The notes beneath the pieces are model-generated. The model saw only the letters and a list, made by a program, of their open reading frames with translations. It searched no databases and was not told the DNA's origin. The position numbers and the translations under genes are program-made. From Branchiostoma floridae (lineage: Eukaryota > Chordata > Leptocardii > Amphioxiformes > Branchiostomatidae), in contig NC_049991.1 of the NCBI RefSeq assembly GCF_000003815.2, positions 7,092,087 to 7,156,086 on the forward strand: DNA of 64,000 bases, given 5' to 3'. Shown here piece after piece: positions 52,983-63,921 of the stretch. Position 1 is the stretch's first letter. Each line of letters starts with the position of its first letter.

Positions 52983-53147
52983 TTAGTTCTCTTCCATTGT
53001 TTGGTGTATCCAGCCGCGCATAGAGCTGACCCTGGCGTACACTCCGGGGTGGGAACGAGAGACGCAGTTTGATGCCCCCCAGCTTGTCACACCGTGAAGG
53101 GTCCATCTCCCGTCAGTCAGACACACGAGGGGGCCACCAGAATCACC
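52983..53147 (-). CDS. Protease terminal exon: catalytic Ser and stop
   Basis: 165 bases, phase 0, acceptor gacacatatttcag, TAA at 52985-52983. [40 protein letters not shown] and WIHQTMEEN. Gly216 and Gly226 equivalents (SWG; PGVY) leave the pocket open. Confidence 0.95.
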   Translation of the reverse strand, partial: GDSGGPLVCLTDGRWTLHGVTSWGASNCVSRSHPGVYARVSSMRGWIHQTMEEN

Positions 53148-56100
53148 CTGAAATATGTGTCAGAAAAAAACATAATTACGTTGTTGCCAGAATTTACACT
53201 ATGGCATTACAAAACAAAATTAATGTACGAGTAAATGGACAAGAAAATGGACGTACAAGTGACTAAAAATAGATATAACAACAAAACGACGTGAGCATAC
53301 TAGGACAAGTAGGTTTATAAAGTAAAACAATATGACCAAATAGATACACTTGCAGCTGCTAAAATGGGGCTTTATCGAAGAAGGTATTGTTTTATACATT
53401 AAAATTGCTATCATTATTCATATACCGTTGAGCTGTCGTTGAAGTTCTACTATACATTTGAAAATCAAGTCTTGCCATGCCCTCTAGTATAAAACGTCAT
53501 CATTTTGAGAAAAAAAACACCATCTATATGTTCTACACCGTAAGTACATGTAAAGGGAGAAATTGGTATGCTCTTACAGAACAGGTTCCATGGCCTCCAG
53601 TATTGTAGTAACCCGCACATATCATAAACTCAGTGATCTTTCCAGCATACAAGTAGGAGTTGTCACATCTATCATTGCTGACCAATGGAATGCGGGCTTG
53701 CTTCAGGACGTCATCGTTTCCTGTCCCTATTAGGGAAAATTAACGTGATTAGCATAATCAACCATTCATGGACGGATGGTTTCAATTCGACGGACGGATA
53801 TTGAGTATTCTTTTGATTTCTTAATTTTTTGGTGGTGAAGTCGCAGTGAGTTTTTTATGGATATCATATACTTGCCTTGGGTAGTTCCCCACCCCGTACT
53901 GACACAGTTGGTTCCCTCGGGGGGATCGTCTCCAGGGCCCGAGACAAGACAGACAGGCCACACGTACTGGTTCAGTGTCACCGGCTGGGCAAGCTTCAGC
54001 AGGGCCAGATCCTTGTTTGTCGGGTTTCTGCTGTATCCATTGTGAATGATAATCTGTAAAAGCAAGCATTTTGATCAGGCAAGGGATAGATGCCTCTGTC
54101 TCTTTTCAAAATATGATATTGTTTGGTAGAGTAGCGAACAACTGTTTCGGTGATCCTTTTTAGTCGCTGAATCATTCATTACACGGAACATGGCATACAT
54201 ATTGGGAAAGCATGTGCAAAGTCATGCCTTCATGAAGACCGCGCCTTTTACTCTTGTTTTAAAGCGTGGTTAAGATTCCAGGGCAGTGATCGTTGCCCTC
54301 TCCTTTGACGAAAGTTTTCAATATTAATACATGTGATTTTTAGTAAATACAAACCTGCGAGATCTGCAGGCGTTGTTCTGTTGAATCGGTATTGGATTTG
54401 TTGTACTTGCCCAGGATGATGTTGTAAATACTCGGCGATGGCCTGAAATGAATAACAAATGCAATATTAGATTTTTCTACAATTTGTCTGACACCTACCT
54501 CCTATGGAACACGACCTCAATAGACCTGAGGGCCGCTATGAGCTTAACATGAAAAAACAAAATGTTCAGAAAAAAATATCATGCATTCGTCTTTGTGCTC
54601 GTGTATATGAATGCAAATTTCTTTCTAAATTTAGATAATTAGATATTTTGAGAAGGAAACAAAAACCAAAAGAATACAGTTATACGGCAAAATGACAGTA
54701 ATTAACAGCTGCGTGGTTTCAAACGTTAAAAAGTTATTGTGAAGAGATTAACAATGATCATGCATTCATTTCAATACACTAATAGGCAGCAATGCATTTG
54801 CACCTTAGTTTAGTTTGTGCCTTTATTCATGTGTACAGACTTTTTACAAGGTTCCCCACTTTCAATATTTTTGGGAGGGATATATATCTGAATTCGTTCA
54901 TGAAGAAGTTTCTGATAGTAATACAAACGTTTGAAAGCATGGTAATTAATTAAGTTAGTAATGAAAGGAAAAAACAAAACAAATGAAATCGAAATCAACA
55001 GTAAATTCTGAAAATAACGACAGCGATATAACCTGCCCTCCAAGTTAACAGATATTGCAGCTCACAAATAAGGAAACAAAGTAAAAATCTTGGGTTTCAT
55101 CGGTGGTGTGGTCTGCTTGATATATAACAACGGCTGTATAATTATTACCCACTTCCCTTCGGTCTATGAAATTGTCACTATATGCATACTGCCGAATGCC
55201 ATAACCGCCAAATGAACGATCAAGTCCGCTTATTCGGTAGTTATGAGGATTGCCAATGCCTTATGACACTGTATAGGCCCCAGGGCGTGAAATTAACAAT
55301 ATATTGTACTTCATACTTACTCATTTGCTACACAGTGAGCAGCTGTTAGGACCCAGAGGGGATGGATGAGGTTCCCCCCGCAGTGGAAGGACCCGTAACG
55401 TAACAAGTAAGCCTGCCAGGGCCAGCTACCCGGCCGGGCAGCGTTACCGCCGACGATACGGGCGACGGGGAAGGTTGGTTGGATGGCTGGAACACCACAC
55501 TTCGAACCAATGTTCTCTGTTTCAAAATGGCAGTAAAGGAATGTATGCTTTGATCAGTGTATTCTATTGTTATTCAAAGAACAATCCCCAAGCCAAATCA
55601 CCAGCTTCTCAGTTTTCTTCAGTTTGTCAATTTGTGCAGTCTTATTTAGTTTATCTACTTTATTTTGACGTGATTGTCTTTATTGATTCCTCCATTTTAA
55701 TACATAGGAAAAATGTCATTGTGGTTCAATGGGAACTGATTTACAGCAATTCAGCAGCCAATGAAATTTATTTTATTTTTGTTTAGTTATAAAATGCCCT
55801 GTAATGATTTTCTTGCGTACATTCCATTTTCCATACAAACTAAACACATGCCGCCGTTAAAGTCCGCATCATGTACAACTATCAATTTCAAAGGACGTAA
55901 GACACAAGAAAAATCATTAAGACTAACCACAATTGATTTCATCACTCCCATCAGCACAGTCCTCGGTGCCGTCACAGATAAGTGTCATGTTGACACAATC
56001 CCCGTCCCAACATGTGAACTCATCGGGAGAGCATGTACCTAAAACACAAATATATCTGGATGTATAGGACGAAAATAATAACTATTTTAACGAAATTTTC

Positions 56101-59100
56101 CTTCACGTCATTGTATGCCATTGATCAAGATTTGTATAATATAATTTCAATGTTTAACGACGGTATATGTTTTGTAGTTGCCACCAGAATAACTATGCTG
56201 GCAGTACGGAGAATAGTTTGCCATCAGAGTTTGGCTACCATGGCATAAGGTTCACCTGGCCGTGAAAGAATGCCACTCTTAGCCTGGACTCACTATCTTG
56301 GTCAATTAGTCAATTTTTTTGTCAAATTCTACGATACGGACCTCCGTGGAAAGGGCTAGTGGAGGCTACGTGTTTTGTAATATTGCAAAATGTAGCTTAA
56401 CATTGTGAAGGAGTTTAGAATGTGCAGACTGACAAATTCTAAACCCTTAAAATGGAATGTTGTGCACCTGATTAATAACCACTGTTATATATCCCGAATC
56501 TTTCGAAATTTCGGGTGAGAATTGTTCAAATGCAAAATCTTGCCACTTACGCGGGGGGTCCTCAGCAGTGAAGGTTGCAAAAAATCCCGACCTCGTCACT
56601 GAACCATCACTCTTGAATATCAGAAAGGCGTTGTTCCCAGTAGTGGTGATTGTTCTAGATGATGAACCACAAAATGTGGCGAGCACAGGAGCAGTAGCGT
56701 TCCGCCCATCATGCACAGTGAGCGAGTCATAAGGGCAACCTTCCAAGGTGAACGCTGTAAATCTGCAAAGATTATACTATTTTTTTCTTACACCGTATGC
56801 AATTGGATGGCCACTATGTGGAAAACGGAATATTTCTAAACTAGAGAATCGCGACAATCGCCAAGTCATATTTAGAAGTCTTGCGGGGTGTCAGGATTCC
56901 AAATATCATAAAAGTCCATCTGCAACCTCTTGGTAAAATGAAAATGAAAACCATGTTTTGGTTGAGTTTCCTATTAAAAAAATACAGTAAAAGTAGATTC
57001 TAAAAACACAAAACTACATTACATAAACAATTCACATCATGTGTCTTTCCATAAAAATCTGAATTGCGACTTTATTCTTTCTTGACGTTTTGTGCTAATG
57101 CAAGTGCCCATTATTAGTTATTTAGTCAAAACTCTTTTATGAGAACTCAATCACATGGTCTTGCTTTGTTGGCCAAATAGAAATATACTATAAAATCGTA
57201 ACAAAGATGGTAAATATATATACAGAACTATTTAATAATTATGTCTACCATATTCATCTTTGAGAATATGTTGAATTTTTGTAAGTGGGCATATGTGAAG
57301 TTGCAGAAGATAACTCTCACCTGATGGTGACAAACTTGCCAGAGCTGACAGTTATCAGCCAAGAACAGCGGGCGTTGTTAGGGTAGTTGCCAGGGTAACC
57401 AGGGGATGTGAAGTTACCAGACAATCCCGTAAGTACGGATGGGTTTCCACATCCACCCGAAGGAGATGTCGTATACGTAGGAGCTGTTGTGGGAGTTGCT
57501 GTGGCTAAAAGAGGACAGCAGTCAATATTTAGTTGATACGACTTTCTGGGCGTGCACCATTCATATAAGCACCCATAATTATATTTATTTGCTCATTAGT
57601 CTCTAGAAATGAAATGGATCTGTTGTCTTTAAATGACTTACTTAATTGGCTACAAAAGAACTCGTCACTTCCATCAGAGCAGCTGGAATTGCCGTCACAC
57701 GTCAAGTTAAGTGATATGCAACTCCCATCGAAGCATGCAAACTGGTCTGCATCACAAGCCGCTTGCACTGTTTCAACAGAGATCATAGAATTGGTAAAAG
57801 AGAAACAATCCTTTGCAATTTGTATCAAAATCTACAAACGCGTTAACGAGAATCTAAGAAGTGATCAAAACAAGATTCCCAAAGGTTCCATAGCATGCAA
57901 TGAACTTAACTATCATCAGAGGCAGTCATTTATCATAAATGATTGAAGCACGGTCAGTGCAAACGAATTCATGCATGCAACATTTATGACAAAACATGAC
58001 AATAGCTTCAACAGCAAAGCCATCATTACTTCAAAATGTCAATAGATGCAACTTTCACATCCAAAGAAACTGGCGTAAATAGTTAACTGTAACGGTTACG
58101 TTTGAGTATATACATTTCTAAGGTACTTAGAATTTTAGCGAAGGTGAACTATTGCATAAAACTATACAAAATTTCTCTTACAACAGGATCCTGACGTTAA
58201 AGCGATGTCATCAATTGCCATGTCGCTACTTGAATAATAGCCTCGAACGCCTTCAAAGCGAATCTGTGGGATGGGGCAGGTTGGTCAATCACTTGCTACA
58301 TGCTTTTTCTTCTTCAATTACTTTTCTGTTGAGATAAAATGTCTTACAGGGAAAACATTCAAAAATAGATAACGAAGCAAATAACAAATGGGATCCCGGG
58401 AAAACGTCCACTGCAGGAATCAGAACATAAATGTTGATATCCATGATAACAATGATGATAATGAATGTGAAGAAGACAACCGGGGTACAATGGCACTGAT
58501 GTAAATGGATGTAAGAAACATATTTGACGTACGAACCAACAGGATTTATCGAACCCCTCACCTGAAATACACTAGCATTTGATGAAATATTAGAAGAAGC
58601 TAGAATCCATTGATTTCCCTGGCTTCCAGACCTTGTCCATACTAATGTTTCAGGATGCTTAGGCTGGAAGACATAGACGTTCAGTGTCCCCATGTACCTC
58701 CCATACATGTGGTAGAACCACCGCAGGCAGTGTTGACCGTCAGAACGAATGACTGGCAGTGCCAGACTAGTAGTTGACCTACGATAACCATAATCTGCCT
58801 CCGTGTACATGTAATACCCTGCAGATCGAAAAAAAAGATTAATTCTTAGAACTACAATACATTTCGAATAAGCTAAGGTTTACACACAGCACCGCATAGC
58901 GCAATGCAATAATTAATAATAATAATAAGTAGCAACGTCTGTCGACTTTTATGACACATAGAATACAATATATTATATATAAAATATATACAATATATTG
59001 TATATATCCAAAAGTATTCAAAACCATCTAGTGCTATATTGCCTGTATATTTACAGAACAAAAAAAAACTGCAAGACCATAGCTCTTTCGAATGTCCAAG

Positions 59101-62100
59101 TTGAAATTTTCGTTGATAACAGTAAGAAGGAATTTCACAAGAAAAACATACCTAAAACACAATACAGCAATAACGTTGTAAAAGACCCAACTTACCGTAT
59201 CCATGTGTATGGTCTGCTGACGGTCCTGTTCCATAGGTTGGGGTATTACGGTAGCGTCGAATCCATCGAAAACCAGTGGCCGGAGTTGTCATGGAGTTAC
59301 ACTGATCTGTATCAAAGTTACAACTCCAGCTTTCCTCGTCTACGTCTTCAGAATATAGAGGACAAAAATACATCATGATTCTGATAGGGAAATCTCAGAT
59401 ATCTACATGTTACCAATTGCAAATCCTTCAAGGACATTAACACCGTCACTGTACCAACGTCTTTACCGCACGTTACAGTATGGTATGGCCTTACAATGCC
59501 AAAATACAAAATTCCTTAGTTATCAAGTATTACAATTACGTGATACACAAAGACCGTATTTCATCATGTATAAAACATCCATACTAAACTGAGATACCGC
59601 ATCTAGAAGACTGTTATATGACTGTGTACTTTCATCAGAAGAAATGTAAAGCATGGAAAAACGAATTGGTACGGCCACAGTAGAGTTCTTTGATCACGTC
59701 AACGGAAATTAACAGCAAATAAAGACAGTGTCTCCCACAAAGATCTAAAAAAGTAACTTATTTTGACGGATCAATGCCAAAACTAGACTTTGCTATATGA
59801 AGAAGGTCAAAATTTGCAACACAGCATCTACCATCAACAGACTGCCTACAAAATATTTGTACAATATTACCTCTTTTTACTACGGATACATTAGAATTGT
59901 ACTCACTGCAGTTTAGTTCGTCGCTCCAATCCACACAGTCAGGATGGCCATTACATCTCACTGAGAGTGGTACACACTCCGAGCTGTTACACTGAAACTG
60001 GTCAGGTTGACAAGCTGCAGGTTTAAAAGGCAGAATAATTATTCACAAGGCATCACGTAGAACGTTCAAATGCCAAGTGATTTTCTCTTGATAAAATGAG
60101 ACTAGATCAACATTCTTTTCTATCTCTTTCTCTCCGTCCCACTCATTCTCTCTTTATGAAATCATCGTATAAAGGGTAAGCAATGCCTGGTAGGTGTAAC
60201 GTCTAATGAGCTGACACAACGAAACTTTCACCTTTTACCCTTGTCACTATATCAAGGTTCGAGCAATGCGTTTGTTAACAAGTTACACTCCATGGCAAGT
60301 CTAAACAGAATAGAGCACTTTTGGAAGAAAGTTGGAGATTTCCTCTTAACGATCTTATTGAGATGAAAATGCAAAGCGCCAACAAGAGTGCAAACGATCT
60401 TACAGCAGGAACCAGATTCTATATTGATGTCATCAATCGCCATGTCACTCGTATAGCTAGCCCCTCTTACTCCTTCAAAGCGAACCTGCAAGTGACAATA
60501 ATTCGAATTATTTAATACAAAAAGGCCTATGCTTGCTACGCACTCATTGTAATACTCTAGTGATGAAAGTATGAATAATATGTTGACAATAATCGTCTTT
60601 TATGATGTATTATGAATTATATCCCATTTTACATTTCTGTAAGACCCATGGTGAAACAGTCATGGTGCAAAATATAATGGCTCAAATAACTGATACATTG
60701 TGTCTTTGGAAACTTACAGACCGGTGTCTATTTTAGACAGTTGCCTTCAACGTCATGTAGTACATATCGTAACGCACCTGAAATAAACTAGCGTTGGTCG
60801 AGATATGGATTGAGGCTGGTAGCCACCGATTCCCCTGGTTTCCAGATATATTCCACACTAACATGTCAGGATACAGAGGTTGGGACATATAGACGTTCAT
60901 TGTTCCCATGTCCGATCCATACATGTGGTAGAACCACCGCAGGCAGTACTGACCACCAGGGCGAACGATCGGCAGCGTCAGACTGGCAGTCGCACCGGGA
61001 GAACCATAATTTGCCCGAGTGTACATGTAATACCCTGCAGAACAAAACATTAACAAGAAGGACCACCTTTAAATTAATAAGATATTTCTGTGAGAAACTA
61101 AATACTCTGAGTCTTAATAGCAAGAAACTGCATTGTTGGCATTAAAACATTAGAACTATCTAGATCATTATACTGTCTCAGCGCTAAAATAGGCTATAGA
61201 TTAGATATATTCATGTCAATTGGATACACTTTTCTAAAGGCGGTTGAGGTAGAAGGTGCAATAAACATAAACAAAACTAGGTAACAAACCGGATTCATCT
61301 GTATGGTCCACAGATGGTCCTGTTGACGAGGATGGCGTACTACCAGACCGTCGATACCATCGAAAACTTCCTGTTGAGGTTGTCATGGTGTTACACTGAC
61401 CTGCATCAAAGTCACACATCCACCTGCCTTTTGTTGAAATCAAGACACACCATCGTTAAATCAGATTTAATGTGTACAAACATTTCTTCTGCATATTGAT
61501 ACCATAAGCTTGTCACATCAATAATTAAAGCTTATTAGACGACACTGGCATTCAATGGTAACGTAATGAAGACAAACAAATTTTGAATAAGTTATAATAT
61601 TTTCTCATACACATTATTGGTACAGTACGCTGATGATTGAAGATGTACCGCGACTGCCAATCCAAACAAGACGTTGCCATACCTGTAGGAATGGTAACGC
61701 CACACCTGTACCAGCGCCCATACGGTCTGGAGTATCCACCGATAGCTCCGAAGTAAAAACTGCCTCCGCGAGAATAACGCCAAAAACCTATAACAAATTT
61801 AGGAAATTCTTTTCTGTGAACGAATTAGACATCATCCATTTTTAATTACCTCATGGGAGTTTAGTTTGAACACCTTGCTGCGGCAATGTACTACTGAACT
61901 AACTTTAAGTTGGTAATTCGAAAAGGAAACTCATTAATACATTACGGGGTGGGATATGCTAAAATGCTTAATAGACATAGCAAACGTTGCGACATGAAAG
62001 GTGACACATCAGATAGGTGCCTACCTACTCCACTGCAGGTGTGATAATCAGGATCCAGTGATGACGACGGAGGATCCGATGAAGCTCCAACAAGCTCGCA

Positions 62101-63921
62101 ATGGTCCTGACCGTGTCCGGAACGGTCACCAATATTCCGGAACGTCCCGTTGATGCTGTCACTCAGAAATATTTTGTACTGAGTAGACGAGCACAAGACA
62201 ACACCGACATAGAGGGCCCGACCCTCGTAGGTGTAGCTGGTTGGCCTTACAAAGCGCTCACCGTTACAACTGGAGCAACTGTTGTCGTAGGTAAAGTTGT
62301 ACGGCTCCCATGAGTCGGTTGCTGTGAAAAAAAATATACAAGCAGCTTAAGGACATCATTAATTTTATGTTGCAATTTGATAATTACGGCAATAATTAGA
62401 CAAAGACAAGCGGCAAAGGTGGAAACAATCTTCTGCTCCTTTTATAACGAATATGGGGAATAGAAGACACAAACATCCTAAATAATACAATTCATTATAC
62501 TTTCTAAAATATCGTATTATCTATTTTGGCCCCCAATTCAGTAACCGCAGATAGGTGTCACCATATATGCACCGTTGATGTTACGGAAATACTTGGATAT
62601 TGAACTTTTCATTTATCACAGTGCAGCAAACGGTGGTAGCTACATTGATTCCCATTGCATATTCTTACTGCAATTGTTCTCATCGCTCCAATCCAGACAG
62701 TTAGGATGGCCGTTACACCTCGCTGAGAGTGGTACACACTGTGAGTTGTTACACCGGAACTCGTCAGGTCGACAAGCTGCAGGTAAAGTAAAATCAGCAT
62801 TAATTTTAAAAGGTATCATGTATACAAATTATTCAACGGAGTTTTTTTCAAAATGTATGCAAAAATCGCTCGACAAACATGTCGAAAACATGCTACTGAA
62901 GAAATGCTGCTTTGCGTGTTTATATTATGTAGTAAGCCTTTGCTTATACAAAACAGTTCTTACGGCAGGGGCCTGGTGTTACAACGACGTCATCAATTGC
63001 CATGTCACTGTAGATGTAACTTCCTCTTACGCCTTCAAACCGAATCTGTTGGATGATATTGGAATTGACGTATATTAAGAATAAATTGTCACAAATCAGG
63101 AATGAATCATCATCATCATCGCGGGCTGCTTACCCGGACCAGGTCCTCCTTTCCTCTCTAGACGTGTCTGCCCCCCAAAGCGTTCTTCAAGTCCTCGACC
63201 CGCAACCACCCCCCCCCCCCCATCATGAGCAAGCTGGTCTATGTAGGTTAGTCGAGGTCAACCACCATGTGTATATCCGGTTGCTAGCTTCCACAGTATG
63301 AGTTTACTAGCAAGCTCTGCTTTGTTCCTAAAACAATGGCCGGCAAATCTGGTCATACGCTCCCTGAATTGTTGATATGGCGGCAATATTGCCACACAAC
63401 TGTTCTTTTGTAGGATGTTGTTTCCATGAATTGTTAAGCGGGGCCCTCAACATACGAGTGTTCCATCAAGCTTGCTTTCTAGCTTCCTAGTTAATGTCCA
63501 ATGAATAAAAAAAATGCTATTTCTATTTTATTATTATTTTGTTACATACTGACATAATCCTTGCCTTGCAAGGATATAGTTCAATAACTAGTTAGAAGCA
63601 ACAGAAACTTTATGTCTCATAGCAAGAACATCTTTACACTAATTTTCTTAGGAGTATATGATATTGCTATATTTCCGCTCATATACTATGCAATTTCAAC
63701 TAGTGCAGCTGTAGGCAGTTCAGAAACATATTTGACCTAAAAAGCGGCAGACTTCATCCTGCCCCTTACCTGGAATGCACTGGCATTGGTTAAAATTGGA
63801 GTCAAAGCGAACAACCATCGATTCCCCCGGTTCCCAGACTCTGACCATACTCTCATGTCAGGATACGGAGGTTGGATGACATAGACGTTCAGTGTTCCCA
63901 TGTTCCACCCATACCTGGCAT
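52983..63921 (-). CDS. Mosaic serine protease (MAM/LDLRa/CUB/S1), 3' part, 21 exons
   Basis: Exons in transcription order: 63921-63770, 63045-62964, 62776-62669, 62321-62025, 61787-61683, 61427-61290, 61034-60778, 60485-60404, 60014-59907, 59345-59196, 58818-58562, 58263-58182, 57767-57642, 57504-57321, 56762-56551, 56038-55928, 55516-55321, 54442-54355, 54053-53876, 53726-53578, 53147-52983. After the first two bases this gives 1074 residues plus TAA. Domain order: MAM (partial), LDLRa, unrecognised Cys domain, MAM, LDLRa, MAM, LDLRa, Ser/Thr/Pro linker with CUB, LDLRa, chymotrypsin-fold S1 domain. The triad His (TAAHC), Asp (DLALLKL) and Ser (GDSGGP) is intact, and activation should follow Arg in VAR|IVGG. 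The architecture recalls enteropeptidase and other multidomain secreted or type II membrane proteases. The N-terminus, and so any signal peptide or anchor, is not in the window. Confidence 0.92.
53578..53726 (-). CDS. Protease exon: region before the active-site Ser
   Basis: 149 bases, phase 1 to 0, acceptor ttttccctaatag, donor TCT|gtaaga. [38 protein letters not shown]. The residue six before the catalytic Ser is Gly, not Asp, so trypsin-like Arg/Lys specificity is not expected. Confidence 0.93.
53876..54053 (-). CDS. Protease exon: catalytic Asp, GC donor
   Basis: 178 bases, phase 0 to 1, acceptor tgcttttacag. [20 protein letters not shown] holds Asp102; VWPVCLVSG has the Cys that would bond to the light chain. 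The exon ends CCCAAG|gcaagt: a GC donor in an otherwise ideal context. The only nearby GT gives a frame with an early stop. Confidence 0.93.
54355..54442 (-). CDS. Protease exon: loop after His57
   Basis: 88 bases, phase 2 to 0, acceptor gcatttgttattcatttcag, donor CAG|gtttgt. [20 protein letters not shown] then TEQRLQISQ, the usual V-x-L-G-x-Y/H-x ... V-x-x-I-I region of S1 proteases. Confidence 0.88.
55321..55516 (-). CDS. Protease exon: activation site and catalytic His
   Basis: 196 bases, phase 1 to 2, acceptor ttttgaaacag, donor AATGA|gtaagt. [20 protein letters not shown] carries the light-chain Cys and the zymogen cleavage site (Arg then IVGG); [19 protein letters not shown] and [10 protein letters not shown] give the His57 motif. 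Confidence 0.95.
55928..56038 (-). CDS. Protease exon: LDLRa-4
   Basis: 111 bases, phase 1 to 1, acceptor gtgttttag, donor TGTG|gttagt. [20 protein letters not shown] then [16 protein letters not shown]: six cysteines. Confidence 0.92.
56551..56762 (-). CDS. Protease exon: CUB part 2
   Basis: 212 bases, phase 2 to 1, acceptor aatctttgcag, donor CCGC|gtaagt. [30 protein letters not shown] and [18 protein letters not shown] complete the CUB domain. A second acceptor-like site (tttacag, eight bases on) is rejected because it breaks the frame. Confidence 0.92.
57321..57504 (-). CDS. Protease exon: Ser/Thr/Pro linker and CUB part 1
   Basis: 184 bases, phase 1 to 2, acceptor tcctcttttag, donor ATCAG|gtgaga. 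[17 protein letters not shown] looks like an O-glycosylated stalk; [20 protein letters not shown] and [18 protein letters not shown] are the first half of a CUB domain. Confidence 0.92.
57642..57767 (-). CDS. Protease exon: LDLRa-3
   Basis: 126 bases, phase 1 to 1, acceptor ctgttgaaacag, donor TTAA|gtaagt. [20 protein letters not shown] and [15 protein letters not shown]: six cysteines, D-G-S-D-E calcium site. Confidence 0.92.
58182..58263 (-). CDS. Protease exon: MAM-C part 3
   Basis: 82 bases, phase 0 to 1, acceptor ccccatcccacag, donor TGTT|gtaaga. [19 protein letters not shown] and IALTSGSC. Confidence 0.93.
58562..58818 (-). CDS. Protease exon: MAM-C part 2
   Basis: 257 bases, phase 1 to 0, acceptor ttcgatctgcag, donor CAG|gtgagg. 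[40 protein letters not shown] and [11 protein letters not shown]. Same length and phases as the MAM-B exon. Confidence 0.94.
59196..59345 (-). CDS. Protease exon: MAM-C part 1
   Basis: 150 bases, phase 1 to 1, donor TACG|gtaagt. [20 protein letters not shown] and [20 protein letters not shown] match MAM-B part 1. Two in-frame acceptors six bases apart are possible (after tctgaag, used here, or after gacgtag, giving an exon end at 59339). Confidence 0.88.
59907..60014 (-). CDS. Protease exon: LDLRa-2
   Basis: 108 bases, phase 1 to 1, donor TGCA|gtgagt. [20 protein letters not shown] and [15 protein letters not shown] have six cysteines and an intact calcium site. Very similar to LDLRa-1. Confidence 0.93.
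60404..60485 (-). CDS. Protease exon: MAM-B part 3
   Basis: 82 bases, phase 0 to 1, acceptor ttgtcacttgcag, donor TGCT|gtaaga. [19 protein letters not shown] and INIESGSC end the domain. Confidence 0.93.
60778..61034 (-). CDS. Protease exon: MAM-B part 2
   Basis: 257 bases, phase 1 to 0, donor CAG|gtgcgt. [40 protein letters not shown] and [18 protein letters not shown] form the MAM core (C-L-x-F-x-Y-x-M-x-G ... G-x-L-x-V). Confidence 0.94.
61290..61427 (-). CDS. Protease exon: MAM-B part 1
   Basis: 138 bases, phase 1 to 1, donor TCCG|gtttgt. [20 protein letters not shown] and [20 protein letters not shown] match the MAM start (C-x-F-x-x-G/D-x-C ... F-x-W ... T-G-P-x-x-D-H-T). Confidence 0.92.
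61683..61787 (-). CDS. Protease exon: unrecognised extracellular domain, part 2
   Basis: 105 bases, phase 1 to 1, acceptor aatttgttatag, donor ACAG|gtatgg. It encodes [19 protein letters not shown] and [15 protein letters not shown], one cysteine, rich in Gly and aromatics. With part 1 it makes a module of about 134 residues with six cysteines. Exact frame continuity supports it despite no known homology. Confidence 0.72.
62025..62321 (-). CDS. Protease exon: unrecognised extracellular domain, part 1
   Basis: 297 bases, phase 1 to 1, acceptor ttttttttcacag, donor GTAG|gtaggc. It encodes [59 protein letters not shown] and [12 protein letters not shown], with five cysteines. I do not recognise the family; it is not MAM, CUB, LDLRa, SRCR or EGF. 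An alternative donor four bases earlier would break the frame downstream. Confidence 0.8.
62669..62776 (-). CDS. Protease exon: LDLRa-1
   Basis: 108 bases, phase 1 to 1, donor TGCA|gtaaga. [20 protein letters not shown] and [15 protein letters not shown] have all six cysteines and the acidic D-W-S-D-E calcium site. Confidence 0.93.
62964..63045 (-). CDS. Protease exon: MAM-A end
   Basis: 82 bases, phase 0 to 1, acceptor ccaacag, donor TGCC|gtaaga. [19 protein letters not shown] and VVVTPGPC form the conserved MAM end (F-E-G-x-R-G ... D-x-A-I-D-D). Confidence 0.92.
63046..63769 (-). other. Protease intron after MAM-A middle exon
   Basis: GT-AG intron of 724 bases. It contains a short C-run at about 63210-63219 and a (cat) run near 63105-63120. 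No exon is supported. The other introns of this gene (about 240-900 bases) were read and hold only AT-rich sequence. Confidence 0.6.
63770..63921 (-). CDS. Protease exon 1 in window: MAM-A, middle part, cut by gap
   Basis: It encodes [37 protein letters not shown] and TNASAFQ; donor CAG|gtaagg, phase 0. It is homologous to exons 61034-60778 and 58818-58562 (257 bases each). The 5' half is lost in the N run at 63922. The first two codons (Ala-Arg where the others have His-Met) sit at the gap edge and may be misread. Confidence 0.88.

Noticed and set aside
56751-56754. Acceptor tttacag just before CGTTCACC for the second CUB exon
   Set aside because: It gives the wrong phase; the acceptor eight bases earlier restores [10 protein letters not shown] in frame with the first CUB exon.
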